From assembly GCF_000171235.2 (NCBI RefSeq), contig NZ_ABEA03000117.1, positions 1 to 61,817 of the forward strand: 61,817 nt of DNA. The letters run 5' to 3'. The translations under genes were made by a program, and so were the position numbers. How positions within the stretch are numbered: the first letter of the stretch is position 1; the number at the start of each line of letters is the position of its first letter. Source of the stretch: Geminisphaera colitermitum TAV2. GTDB lineage: Bacteria > Verrucomicrobiota > Verrucomicrobiia > Opitutales > Opitutaceae. Of this stretch, positions 44,042-52,649 are shown piece after piece. The notes beneath the pieces are model-generated. The model saw nothing but the letters and a program-made list of their open reading frames with translations. It was not told the DNA's origin and searched no databases.

Positions 44042-44734
44042 ATGCCTGCTTATCATAATGTCGCCCTGTTGCCAATGAAGGCTCACAGCGCCCGTGTTTC
44101 TGGCAAAAATTTCCGCAATTTCGCCGGGAAACCGCTCTTTCGCTGGATACTCGACACGCTCCTTTCTGTGCCAGAGATCGATAAAGTTGTCATCAACACC
44201 GATGCCCGTGAGATTCTTGAGGCCAACGGTCTTGTTGACTCCGACCGCGTGCTTATTCGCGACCGCAAACCAGAGATTTGCGGTGACTTTGTGAGCATGA
44301 ACCTCGTTCTCGCCGACGATGTGGCGGCCATTGAGAGCGAGACCTACCTGATGACGCACACCACCAACCCCTTACTCAGCGCCGCCAGCATCCGCGGCGC
44401 GATCGCGGGCTATCAGGCAGGGGTGGCGGCGGGCACGTGCGACAGCCTGTTCACAGTCAACAAATTTCAGACCCGGTTTTACCGGGCCGACGGATCGGCG
44501 GTGAACCATGATCCCGACAACCTGATTCGGACTCAAGACCTTGAACCTTGGTTTGAAGAGAACTCCAACCTCTACCTCTTCAACCGTGCCAGTTTTGCTG
44601 CCACCAAGGCGCGTATTGGCAAAAAACCCGCCATGTTTGAGACTCCGCGCCGCGAATCCGCCGATATTGATGATCAAGAGGGCTGGGATATTGCCGAAGT
44701 CATGGCCAAGGCGCAACTCGCAGGCCTCATCTGA
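44042..44734 (+). CDS. Acylneuraminate/KDO-type cytidylyltransferase
   Basis: A 230-residue CMP-sugar synthetase-like enzyme. The N-terminal loop LLPMKAHSARVSGKNFRNF with LFRWILDTLL and VVINTDAREI matches the NeuA/KdsB family. It would activate an acidic sugar with CTP. No NeuB-like or KdsA-like aldolase is in the window, so the acid made is unknown; the hydroxyacid dehydrogenase, reductase and MBL protein around it are candidate partners. Confidence 0.88.
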   Translation: MPAYHNVALLPMKAHSARVSGKNFRNFAGKPLFRWILDTLLSVPEIDKVVINTDAREILEANGLVDSDRVLIRDRKPEICGDFVSMNLVLADDVAAIESETYLMTHTTNPLLSAASIRGAIAGYQAGVAAGTCDSLFTVNKFQTRFYRADGSAVNHDPDNLIRTQDLEPWFEENSNLYLFNRASFAATKARIGKKPAMFETPRRESADIDDQEGWDIAEVMAKAQLAGLI

Positions 44735-44795
44735 CAGCCACCGTCTCGGATTATCACCACTCAGTTGTCGAATATTCACTAGCCTTCCATTTTTC

Positions 44796-45737
44796 ATGAA
44801 AGTCCTCATCACCTGCCCGCCCATGCTTCGGGCCATTGATTCATTTCGGTCCATCTTCGACACGCGGAAAATAGAAATCACCACGCCGGATGTCGTGCAG
44901 ACCCTGTCCGAAGCCGAGTTGATCGAGCTTGTTCCACAGTTCGATGGCTGGATCATCGGCGATGACCCGGCCACTGCCCGCGTGTTCGAGGCGGGCAAAG
45001 CCGGTCGCCTCAAGGCGGCGGTGAAGTGGGGAGTGGGGGTGGATAATGTCGATTTTGCCGCCTGCCAGCGACTCGGATTGCCTATCAGCAACACCCCGGG
45101 CATGTTTGGGCGCGAAGTGGCTGATGTTGCCGTGGGCTATGTCATCGCGCTCGCCCGCCAGACATTTGCCATCGACCGGACGGTCAAGGCTGGGGGCTGG
45201 ATCAAGTCCGCCGGCATTTCCTTGGCTGGCAAGACGGTGGCGCTGGCCGGCTTTGGTGATATCGGACGCAACACTGCCAGGCGGCTCTTTGCCGCCGAAA
45301 TGAAGATCGTGGCCTACGATCCCTTCTTTAAGGCCGCTTCCGGTCTGGAGGCTGTTGAGCCGGCTGTCTGGCCTCAACGTATGGAGGAGGCCGATTTTAT
45401 CGTCATCACCTGCGCCTTGACGAAAGAGAATCGTCACATGCTCGGTTCGGATGCACTCGCCCGGGTCAAGCCCGGTGTGCGTGTCGTCAACGTTGCCCGC
45501 GGTCCTCTGATCGACGAAGCGGCTCTGGCTGCCGCGCTCGCTTCCGGCAAGGTGCATAGCGCTGCGCTCGATGTGTTCGAGATCGAGCCGCTGCCGGCGG
45601 ACTCGCCCCTGCGAGCCTTCGGTGATCGTTGTATCTTTGGCTCGCATAACTCCTCCAATACTGTCGATGCCGTGGAGCGCACCTCCCTCAAGGCCATCGA
45701 TCTTATGACCCGCTTTTTCGGTGTTAACGCTTCCTGA
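44796..45737 (+). CDS. D-2-hydroxyacid dehydrogenase (phosphoglycerate dehydrogenase-like)
   Basis: A 313-residue NAD-dependent dehydrogenase. The cofactor motif is ALAGFGDIGRNTARRL; the catalytic Arg is in VVNVARGPLIDEAAL, Glu in DVFEIEPLPADSPL and His in FGSHNSSNTVDA. It interconverts a 2-keto and a 2-hydroxy acid. In a polysaccharide locus with a CMP-sugar synthetase it is more likely to act on a sugar acid than on serine synthesis. The ATG at 44796 is chosen; the frame upstream overlaps the cytidylyltransferase. Confidence 0.9.
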   Translation: MKVLITCPPMLRAIDSFRSIFDTRKIEITTPDVVQTLSEAELIELVPQFDGWIIGDDPATARVFEAGKAGRLKAAVKWGVGVDNVDFAACQRLGLPISNTPGMFGREVADVAVGYVIALARQTFAIDRTVKAGGWIKSAGISLAGKTVALAGFGDIGRNTARRLFAAEMKIVAYDPFFKAASGLEAVEPAVWPQRMEEADFIVITCALTKENRHMLGSDALARVKPGVRVVNVARGPLIDEAALAAALASGKVHSAALDVFEIEPLPADSPLRAFGDRCIFGSHNSSNTVDAVERTSLKAIDLMTRFFGVNAS

Positions 45738-45774
45738 TCAGTATTCACCAGAATAAATGAATGATTTAATTACT

Positions 45775-46509
45775 ATGAAAACCGCATTGATTACCGGAGC
45801 GCTAGGCGGCATCGGCCAGGCGCTTTGCGTCGAGTTCCAAAAAGCCGGTTATTTCGTCATCGGCACCGACAAGCGGGAGGGCAAATGCGCTTGCGACGCT
45901 TTTTTGAACATCGATATTCGGGACCTCTATTCCAGCGCGGCGGCGCGCGAAAAATTGGTGGCCGATGTGCGGAGCATCATTGGCGAGCAAGGTCTCACCG
46001 TGCTGGTGAACAATGCCGCCACGCAGATTCTGAACAAGACCGACAACATCAAAATCGAGGATTGGGACGCCACGCTCGAGACCAACCTCCTCGCTCCCTT
46101 CCTGCTCCTGCAGGCTCTGTTGCCCGATCTGGAAAAGGCCAAGGGCTCGTGTGTGAATATCGCGAGTATTCATTCGGTGGCAACGAAGCCAGCGTTTGTA
46201 TGCTATGCGACCAGCAAGGCTGCTCTTGTGGGGATGACCCGGGCCTTGGCTGTCGATTTGGGACCTCGCGTGAGGGTAAACGCCATCAATCCTGCCGCCA
46301 CGGCCACGCCCATGTTGCTTGCTGGTTTTGAGGGCAAATCCGCCGAATTCGACGAACTGGCCAAAAAACATCCATTGGAACGCATAGCTCAGCCATGGGA
46401 AGTCGCCAAAACCGCTATCTTCTTGGCCTCGCCCGACGCGGCATTCATCACCGGCGCCTGCCTCCACATTGATGGTGGCATCGGTGGGCGTTTGAACGAC
46501 CCCGTCTAG
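45775..46509 (+). CDS. Short-chain dehydrogenase/reductase
   Basis: A 244-residue classical SDR. Cofactor motif ALITGALGGIGQALCVEF, VNNAATQIL, catalytic Ser in IASIHSV and Tyr/Lys in VCYATSKAALVG, and the C-terminal TGACLHIDGGIGGR. It reduces or oxidises a hydroxyl of an unknown sugar or acid, probably in the same pathway as the preceding dehydrogenase. An ATG six codons earlier (45757) is an alternative start. Confidence 0.92.
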   Translation: MKTALITGALGGIGQALCVEFQKAGYFVIGTDKREGKCACDAFLNIDIRDLYSSAAAREKLVADVRSIIGEQGLTVLVNNAATQILNKTDNIKIEDWDATLETNLLAPFLLLQALLPDLEKAKGSCVNIASIHSVATKPAFVCYATSKAALVGMTRALAVDLGPRVRVNAINPAATATPMLLAGFEGKSAEFDELAKKHPLERIAQPWEVAKTAIFLASPDAAFITGACLHIDGGIGGRLNDPV

Positions 46510-46522
46510 GGATTATCTCGCG

Positions 46523-47371
46523 ATGCGGATTTTCATTACAGGCGCTACCGGCTTTATTGGTCGGCACGTGGTCCACGAGTGTCTCGCCGCCGGCCATGAG
46601 GTAGTCGGGTTGGCTCGCCGGCCACCAACCGAGCATGTGGATGCTTCAGAGCGAGTGCGCTGGCAGGTCGGCTCCTTGTCCGATTTCACCAGCGAACATT
46701 TTACGGGGGCGGAGGGGGTTATTCACCTTGCCTCTCATGGCGTGACGGAGGGAATGAACGACTGGGAGAAGTGCTTTCAGGTTAACGTTCATGACAGTCT
46801 AAAACTATGGCGAAGTGCGATTGATGCCGGTGTGAGGAGGTTTGTTATTTGCGGATCATGTTTCGAATACGGACGCAGCGGAGAGCGCTATGACTACATA
46901 CCCGTAGATGCTTCCTTGGAGCCTACGGGAGCATACCATTCTTCAAAAGCTGCGGCGACCATGGCCGCGCTCGGCTTGGCGGTGGACTATAAGCTCAAGC
47001 TGATCGTGCTTCGCCCTTTTCACATTTTTGGTGAAGGCGAAGCGCCGTCGCGATTTTGGTCCTCGCTTCGCGTCGCCGCTGAGTCAGGAAGCGACTTTAA
47101 AATGACCGCAGGCGGTCAGATTCGTGATTTTACCCCGGTCGAATTAGCGGCAAAGGCTTTTGTAACTGCTGCCTCTTCCGCAGCTTTGAAAAAGGGCTCT
47201 CCACGTATTGTAAACTTAGGCGCCGGGCGACCGACAACACTGGCGCAGTTTGCTGCTGAATGGTGGAAAAAATGGGGCGCTAAGGGCAAATTGATCTTTG
47301 GGGCCATTCCTTATCGGCCGAACGAGGTCATGAGATATGTGCCTCTCATTGGCGAAGGGGAAAGAATGTGA
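46523..47371 (+). CDS. NAD-dependent epimerase/reductase, possibly the CDP-3,6-dideoxyhexose synthase
   Basis: A 282-residue extended SDR. Cofactor motif FITGATGFIGRHVVHE, then VIHLASHGVTEGM and FVICGSCFEYGRSG, with Tyr/Lys in GAYHSSKAAAT. The GSCFEYG block is shared with the RfbJ-like reductases that finish abequose or paratose synthesis, so it may take the product of RfbH. This assignment is tentative; a plain epimerase is the alternative. Confidence 0.82.
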   Translation: MRIFITGATGFIGRHVVHECLAAGHEVVGLARRPPTEHVDASERVRWQVGSLSDFTSEHFTGAEGVIHLASHGVTEGMNDWEKCFQVNVHDSLKLWRSAIDAGVRRFVICGSCFEYGRSGERYDYIPVDASLEPTGAYHSSKAAATMAALGLAVDYKLKLIVLRPFHIFGEGEAPSRFWSSLRVAAESGSDFKMTAGGQIRDFTPVELAAKAFVTAASSAALKKGSPRIVNLGAGRPTTLAQFAAEWWKKWGAKGKLIFGAIPYRPNEVMRYVPLIGEGERM

Positions 47372-47388
47372 ATAAATAATTGTCTGCA

Positions 47389-48396
47389 ATGGATATGCGC
47401 AAATTGTCGATTGTTATTCCGACTTATAATCGCACCGAGAAAGTGGTCGCGCGATTGAGAGAGCTTGAGAGACATGTATCCGAGTTGGTCTCAATTACGA
47501 TTATTGATAACTGCTCGGATACACCGGTGAGGCACGTGATCCAGGAGGCGGGCGTGAATGTCGAATCCGGTCGAGTTGGCATTATTCGCAATCCTTGTAA
47601 TATAGGGCTCGTTGCCAATTTGGTTCGCGCAGTAGAGATAGCTGATGCTGAGTGGCTTTGGGTTCTGGGCGATGACGACGAAGTGGCGCGTGGTGCTGTA
47701 GATTTTATATTGAATGAGATAGACCGCTGTTCGGATTCTGTTCTGATAAACTTTACCTCTGATGTCTTAGGTCGCGTCGATAAACGTGAGCGTCCTAAGC
47801 GAGTGATCGTATTCCCAGATGCTGATCTCCGTGAATTGGACTGTTTTGCTAACTTGCTTTTTATTAGCACTAATGTGGTTCGGGTTAGCACTCTAAGGAA
47901 ATACATGGGGCTGATCTATGCCCATGCTTCCTCGTATACGCATTATCTTCCTGCAGTTTTTGCTGCATTATGTTATAATCGTAAGGTGATTGTGTTGTCG
48001 CCGGGTTGGATAGTTCGCGCAAATAATGTTCCCGTGGGAGAGGCGCGCTGGAGCATGAAATTAGCCATCCATTTTTTTCAATTACTCGAGGTTATTGATC
48101 CTGGAGAATCTAGGAGGAAAATGTCTGATTTGATTTACAGGGCGCATAGGTTGCGGCCTGCGAAGGACTATCTTCGCTATGTAGCACTGAATGACGAAAT
48201 CGATTATGCGGCGATGAATGCGCTGTATGTTTTCACTTATCGATCCCGTATTCGTGGTATTATACATTTTATGCTGATAGCAATGATAGACTATTTGTCG
48301 CCGCTGCTGAAATGTTTTATCACGAGATTCGGTCGGAAATGGCGAGATAAAGCGCCGACGTCTCGTTTTATTCGTGGCCTCAGGGCTCGCGACTAG
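47389..48396 (+). CDS. Family 2 glycosyltransferase
   Basis: A 335-residue GT2 enzyme. LSIVIPTYNRTEKVVARLRE, IIDNCSDTPVR and the metal-binding WLWVLGDDDEVARG are clear. The C-terminal part includes a hydrophobic stretch near IRGIIHFMLIAMIDYLSPLL, perhaps a membrane contact. ATG at 47389 is used; TTG at 47380 and ATG at 47395 are alternatives. From here base composition becomes clearly AT-richer than upstream. Confidence 0.9.
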   Translation: MDMRKLSIVIPTYNRTEKVVARLRELERHVSELVSITIIDNCSDTPVRHVIQEAGVNVESGRVGIIRNPCNIGLVANLVRAVEIADAEWLWVLGDDDEVARGAVDFILNEIDRCSDSVLINFTSDVLGRVDKRERPKRVIVFPDADLRELDCFANLLFISTNVVRVSTLRKYMGLIYAHASSYTHYLPAVFAALCYNRKVIVLSPGWIVRANNVPVGEARWSMKLAIHFFQLLEVIDPGESRRKMSDLIYRAHRLRPAKDYLRYVALNDEIDYAAMNALYVFTYRSRIRGIIHFMLIAMIDYLSPLLKCFITRFGRKWRDKAPTSRFIRGLRARD

Positions 48397-48419
48397 ATCA
48401 TGGTATGTGAGGTGATGAT

Positions 48420-49766
48420 TTGAGGGGATTATTAAATTTTATAGGTTTTGATGCAGCTGTGGCGCCGGTTGTATTCAGCCGGTTTTGGAGTCTGCTGGCC
48501 GGGCCGGTGACCATATATTTATATGTTCGCCAGATGTCGCGTGAAGAACAGGGTTATGCGTATTTATTTGGATCGATCATTGCGCTACGGATATTCCTTG
48601 AATTGGGCGTTTCGCAGAGTGTGTCTACATTTGTTGCGCATGAGGCTGCACATTTGAGGTTTGGGCGCTTGGGTTGTCTAGTTGGCTCAGCAGGTCATCT
48701 TGCGCGGTTGCGCGCTCTTATTCGCTTTTTTGCGAAATGGTATACTGTTGCTTCGCTCTTGTTTGTTATAACCGTCGGGTCTGGTGGGTGGCTGTTTATG
48801 GTGTCCAGAGTCGAGGCGGCTGCAACTGGTGTGTCTTGGCAGGGACCATGGCTCATGGTGATCGCAGCGTCTGGTATGAATATTTTAATTCTTCCGTTGC
48901 TCTCCACTTTAGGAGGGTGTGGGAAGGTACCGCTAATGAATAGGATAAATGCGATAAATGTGTTCAGCTTAAATATTGTTACATGGGGTGGTTTGTTGGT
49001 TGGATGGGAATTATATGCTCTTGGGTGTGGCTACCTTTGTGCGGCTATTATATCAGCTGCGCAAGTTATATGTGGGCAAAGGGTTTTGTGGAGGCAGGTT
49101 TTTCGGTGCAGATTTGGCGAAGCAAAATTTTCGTTTTGGAAGGAGGTTTTTCCGTTTCAGTGGCGAATATCCGTGAGTTGGATGAGCGGTTATTTTGTAA
49201 ATCAAATATATACGCCTGCAATATTTATGTTGTTTGGCCCCGCAGTGGCCGGTCAATATGGAATGACCAGTAATATTTTTTCGATGATAAGTTCTTGTGC
49301 TTACGCGTGGGTGGGGGCAAAGCAACCTGCGTTAACGCAATTTAATGCATTGGGATTGAAGGAAAAGATGGGTGATCTGTTCGGTCCAGCTTATATTAGG
49401 TCGCTGGTATTATCGCTCATTGGCCTGTCCCTAGGTGGAGTGGCAATGTGGGGCGCAAGCCATTTGCCACTTTTTAACGGGCGCTTTCTCTCCTCTTTCT
49501 TGATAATTATTTTGGCTTTGGGTTATCTGATGCAGACCGCATTGTTAGGGATGGCAAGTTTTGTGCGTGCTCATAAGGTGGAGCCTTTTATTTCTGTTGC
49601 TTGGATTCAAGCGATAATTGCTCTCGCCGGAGTCAAGATAATGGGCTTATTTTGGGGGCTGTCGGGTATTGCCCTCGCATTCACGCTATGTTGGTTAGTC
49701 GGCCTTCCGCTTGTGATGCGAATTTTTTCCCCTTATTGGCATGCTACTCAGCGTATGGTGAAATAA
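48420..49766 (+). CDS. Polysaccharide flippase (Wzx-like)
   Basis: A 448-residue membrane protein with about 12 helices, of the polysaccharide transporter/MOP type. It moves lipid-linked repeat units across the inner membrane. Start is TTG at 48420, supported by AGGTG about seven bases upstream; no ATG occurs before the first helix. Sequence is weakly conserved, as usual for Wzx, so the assignment rests on helix pattern and position next to a polymerase and glycosyltransferases. Confidence 0.8.
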   Translation: MRGLLNFIGFDAAVAPVVFSRFWSLLAGPVTIYLYVRQMSREEQGYAYLFGSIIALRIFLELGVSQSVSTFVAHEAAHLRFGRLGCLVGSAGHLARLRALIRFFAKWYTVASLLFVITVGSGGWLFMVSRVEAAATGVSWQGPWLMVIAASGMNILILPLLSTLGGCGKVPLMNRINAINVFSLNIVTWGGLLVGWELYALGCGYLCAAIISAAQVICGQRVLWRQVFRCRFGEAKFSFWKEVFPFQWRISVSWMSGYFVNQIYTPAIFMLFGPAVAGQYGMTSNIFSMISSCAYAWVGAKQPALTQFNALGLKEKMGDLFGPAYIRSLVLSLIGLSLGGVAMWGASHLPLFNGRFLSSFLIIILALGYLMQTALLGMASFVRAHKVEPFISVAWIQAIIALAGVKIMGLFWGLSGIALAFTLCWLVGLPLVMRIFSPYWHATQRMVK

Positions 49767-49778
49767 TGATATTGTTTT

Positions 49779-50591
49779 ATGTTGGTTTCTGTGCTGATTA
49801 ATAATTATAACAATGGCCGCTTCATCAAGGAGGCAGTAAGTTCCGTTTTGGGACAGTCTCGTCCGGCCGATGAGGTGATCGTTTATGATGATGGCTCTTC
49901 AGACGACAGTATGGCGACGCTTGCTCAATTTGGGGAAAAGGTGCGCGTCGTGCATCGTCCTAATTGGGGTAAAAAGCCATCCTTAAACCAAGGTAATGCG
50001 ATCCATCAAGCTTTCATGTTATCTCGGGGAGATATCATTTTTCTTCTGGATGGCGATGATGGATTTTTGCCAGGAAAGATTGAAACGTATTTACAGGCAT
50101 TTACAGAGTCAGACGTATTGTTGGTGCAGTCGGCTACGCAAGTCGTCAACGAGTCGGGGAGTATTATCAGGATTAATAGCATAAATCCTGCTGGAGACGA
50201 TCATCTTGCATTATATTATAAGCATAAACGCACTAATTTTTTTTACCAGACTAGTGCATTGGCTTGGAGACGTCGTGCAATCGAACGCTTTCTCCCCATT
50301 GAGGATGATGGTCGATGGGATGTCTGGCCTGATGTAAGAATGTCTCGCCGTGTGCCGTTTTTGGGTAAGGTGGTTACTTTGAGCGAGCCGTTTACACGTT
50401 ATCGAGTCCATGCTAAAAATCACTATGGCGTTAAGAAGCGTCCGGCTTGGGAATTGTTGGGGCGGAATCTGTTTATTCACCAGCAAGTTAATAGCTTTGC
50501 ACATGCATGTGGGGCTCGGCCCGTTCCTTATTGGCGTTGCTGTGAGTTTTTCTCTCTTCTCCTTAAGTCGGCACTCGGAGCCAATTCTTAA
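49779..50591 (+). CDS. Family 2 glycosyltransferase
   Basis: A 270-residue GT2 enzyme: VSVLINNYNNGRFIKEAVSS, VIVYDDGSSDDSMATL and the metal site IIFLLDGDDGFLPGKI. It has an AT-rich base composition in line with its neighbours. Donor and acceptor are unknown. Confidence 0.92.
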   Translation: MLVSVLINNYNNGRFIKEAVSSVLGQSRPADEVIVYDDGSSDDSMATLAQFGEKVRVVHRPNWGKKPSLNQGNAIHQAFMLSRGDIIFLLDGDDGFLPGKIETYLQAFTESDVLLVQSATQVVNESGSIIRINSINPAGDDHLALYYKHKRTNFFYQTSALAWRRRAIERFLPIEDDGRWDVWPDVRMSRRVPFLGKVVTLSEPFTRYRVHAKNHYGVKKRPAWELLGRNLFIHQQVNSFAHACGARPVPYWRCCEFFSLLLKSALGANS

Positions 50592-50596
50592 TTAAT

Positions 50597-51331
50597 ATGC
50601 AAAATTCGAATGAAAAATATCAGAACGATATAGCAATAGTCCTAGGGAATGGTCCTTCGGTGGACCAGTTGAATCCTGCGCTCTTGGATGGGATTCGTGT
50701 TTTTGGCACGAATTCCATTTTTAAAAAATATAGTGATTGGCGACGTTCTCTGTCCGATGTTGTTATTACGGATTTCTTCCGACTGCACGAGATCGGTTCC
50801 GCTTACGCTGCCTTTCCCGAAACGAGGCTTCACATTGGAGTCCATCCGGCTATCTTGCCCCGAGCGTCATTGATTAAATCAATAGTAAAGAGGGATTTTA
50901 TACCTATTCGCCAATATGCGAGGCCATTTTTCCGCCGTATCAAGACATTCCAGCACGTGCATTGGAGCGATCGCATGCGAGCCATAGTTTTTGATAAATT
51001 ACAATTTTCTTTGGATCCCGAGGTGGGGTTTAATTTTGGGCGTAGCGTGGTCACGGCCTCAATCGCCATCGCGGCCCAATTCAAGCCCAAGAGAATTTTG
51101 ATTTCCGGTATTGATGCTCGCTATCGCTCAGGGCAGGATTACTTCAGCGGGATGAGTGTGGATTACGTCAATCACGACTTTATCAAGAATCCGCGTGCCC
51201 AGATGGAACCCTTCTTGGCCATGGCACGGGTTGCTCTGGAGGATAGAGGAATCGAACTAATTGATTGCACGCCTAGCGGAGCAATTACTTGCCTGAGAAA
51301 AAGTTCGTTTGAGGCGGAAATATCAAAATGA
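50597..51331 (+). CDS. Sialyltransferase/DUF115-like protein of the polysaccharide locus
   Basis: A 244-residue protein beginning IAIVLGNGPSVDQLNPALLD with GIRVFGTNSIF. The GNGPS loop followed by a short strand and Asn is shared by DUF115 (Maf flagellin glycosyltransferase) and the GT42 sialyltransferases, both of which use CMP-linked nonulosonates. VVTASIAIAAQFKPKRILISG with GIDARY follows the same fold. It is thus a possible user of the CMP-sugar made by the gene at 44042. The link is inference. Its stop overlaps the next start as ATGA. Confidence 0.65.
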   Translation: MQNSNEKYQNDIAIVLGNGPSVDQLNPALLDGIRVFGTNSIFKKYSDWRRSLSDVVITDFFRLHEIGSAYAAFPETRLHIGVHPAILPRASLIKSIVKRDFIPIRQYARPFFRRIKTFQHVHWSDRMRAIVFDKLQFSLDPEVGFNFGRSVVTASIAIAAQFKPKRILISGIDARYRSGQDYFSGMSVDYVNHDFIKNPRAQMEPFLAMARVALEDRGIELIDCTPSGAITCLRKSSFEAEISK

Positions 51332-52641
51332 ATCTACTTCTCCTCTCACTCTGGGTTCAAATTGCTTCAGCGGTTATTGTTTTATTGCGCAATAGGAATC
51401 CATTCTCTCCATTCCTAATATTACATGCAGGATTTGTTTTCACCACATTCAGCGTGTTGACCAATCAGCTTTTGCCAGATCCATTAGGGGTCAAGCGATC
51501 TCTGCAGTTCACCCTTTCAGCAGAAGTATCAACATACCTTCTGTTGGCGAGCGTAATTATGTTTATTATAACACTCTTTTTACCCAAAGGTCCAATTGGG
51601 AAAATTCCCGGACGAATTGAACTTAGATTCGAGAAATTGGTCCTCTTGGGGATTTCTGCCCTATGTCTGGGTGAACTCGCTGTTGGCGTCGTGCTTGGTG
51701 GTGGAGTCCCGCTGTTGGTGATGGGGAGGGGGGGCGCGAGCGGCTATGGTGATTTCCGTATCGGTTTTCTTTCTGTAGTGGCGCACGGATCGGCCAAGTT
51801 CCTGTTTCTCTATTTGATGCTGCGTCTTTTAAATTTTAAAGGTTATTCTTTCGAATTCTTAAGAGATAATTTTCTTTTGATTTTTGTAACGATTGGCTGC
51901 CTTGGTATGAATTTTCTGGGTGGACTTCGTAATCTATTGCTGCTGCCTTTGATATTTGCAGCTTATGTGCTTCTGGATAGTATCATTCTTACGAAGCGAT
52001 TGAAATTTATGATCTTTATCTCGGCAGTTTTATTTGTCCCGATTTTCTTTGTGGTCATTGGCTCCTTTCGCACATCTTCCCTCAAATTTACAGGACTGCT
52101 TCTAGCTAATCCCACAGATATTGCATGGTTGGATTCGGCGCTTTCATGGTTCTATCTTTATCTCTTCCCAAGTTATTTAAATCTCGACGGGTTGCTGGTT
52201 TCGTTCAGTGAATTTCAGCATGGTCGTATTTTACTTTCACTGATAATTCCGGATAGGATTCTTTGGGAATTTGGACTTTTGCCTCAGGTAACTGCGATTG
52301 AGTATTTGAGTAGCAATCTGCTTCTTCCGTATTCGGGACTTACCTTTCGAACCTTGTTCGCGGATCTCTATGCCGATTTTGGCTATGCAGGTTCTCTTTT
52401 GACTGGTGCATTTTTCTTAGGTGCCAGTGTCTGGCTTTATCGTAAGCGTGGGCAATCCTTGCTCTGCATGTTTCTTTTTATGAACTGCTTTAAAGGACTT
52501 TACATGTTTCCACTTAAGTTCTCATTTCTCACGCAATACGATATTTTACCTATTGTGCTCTTTTTGCTTTTGGTAAAATATAGTCCGCTGGATATGCCGG
52601 TGAATCGGAGGCGAGGCCGTATGGTTCGATTGTCATCTTAG
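51328..52641 (+). CDS. Oligosaccharide repeat unit polymerase (Wzy-like)
   Basis: A 437-residue membrane protein with about 10-12 helices and one long extracytoplasmic loop (around DSALSWFYLYLFPSYLNLDG), the usual Wzy layout. It would join repeat units on the outer face of the inner membrane. Wzy proteins share little sequence, so this rests on topology and on neighbours including a flippase. It is coupled to the gene before it by an ATGA overlap. Confidence 0.8.
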   Translation: MNLLLLSLWVQIASAVIVLLRNRNPFSPFLILHAGFVFTTFSVLTNQLLPDPLGVKRSLQFTLSAEVSTYLLLASVIMFIITLFLPKGPIGKIPGRIELRFEKLVLLGISALCLGELAVGVVLGGGVPLLVMGRGGASGYGDFRIGFLSVVAHGSAKFLFLYLMLRLLNFKGYSFEFLRDNFLLIFVTIGCLGMNFLGGLRNLLLLPLIFAAYVLLDSIILTKRLKFMIFISAVLFVPIFFVVIGSFRTSSLKFTGLLLANPTDIAWLDSALSWFYLYLFPSYLNLDGLLVSFSEFQHGRILLSLIIPDRILWEFGLLPQVTAIEYLSSNLLLPYSGLTFRTLFADLYADFGYAGSLLTGAFFLGASVWLYRKRGQSLLCMFLFMNCFKGLYMFPLKFSFLTQYDILPIVLFLLLVKYSPLDMPVNRRRGRMVRLSS

Positions 52642-52649
52642 CCATTTAT

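Noticed and set aside
44796-45737. SerA of serine biosynthesis
   Set aside because: Short form without the regulatory ACT domain and placed inside a polysaccharide locus, so a sugar-acid role is more likely.
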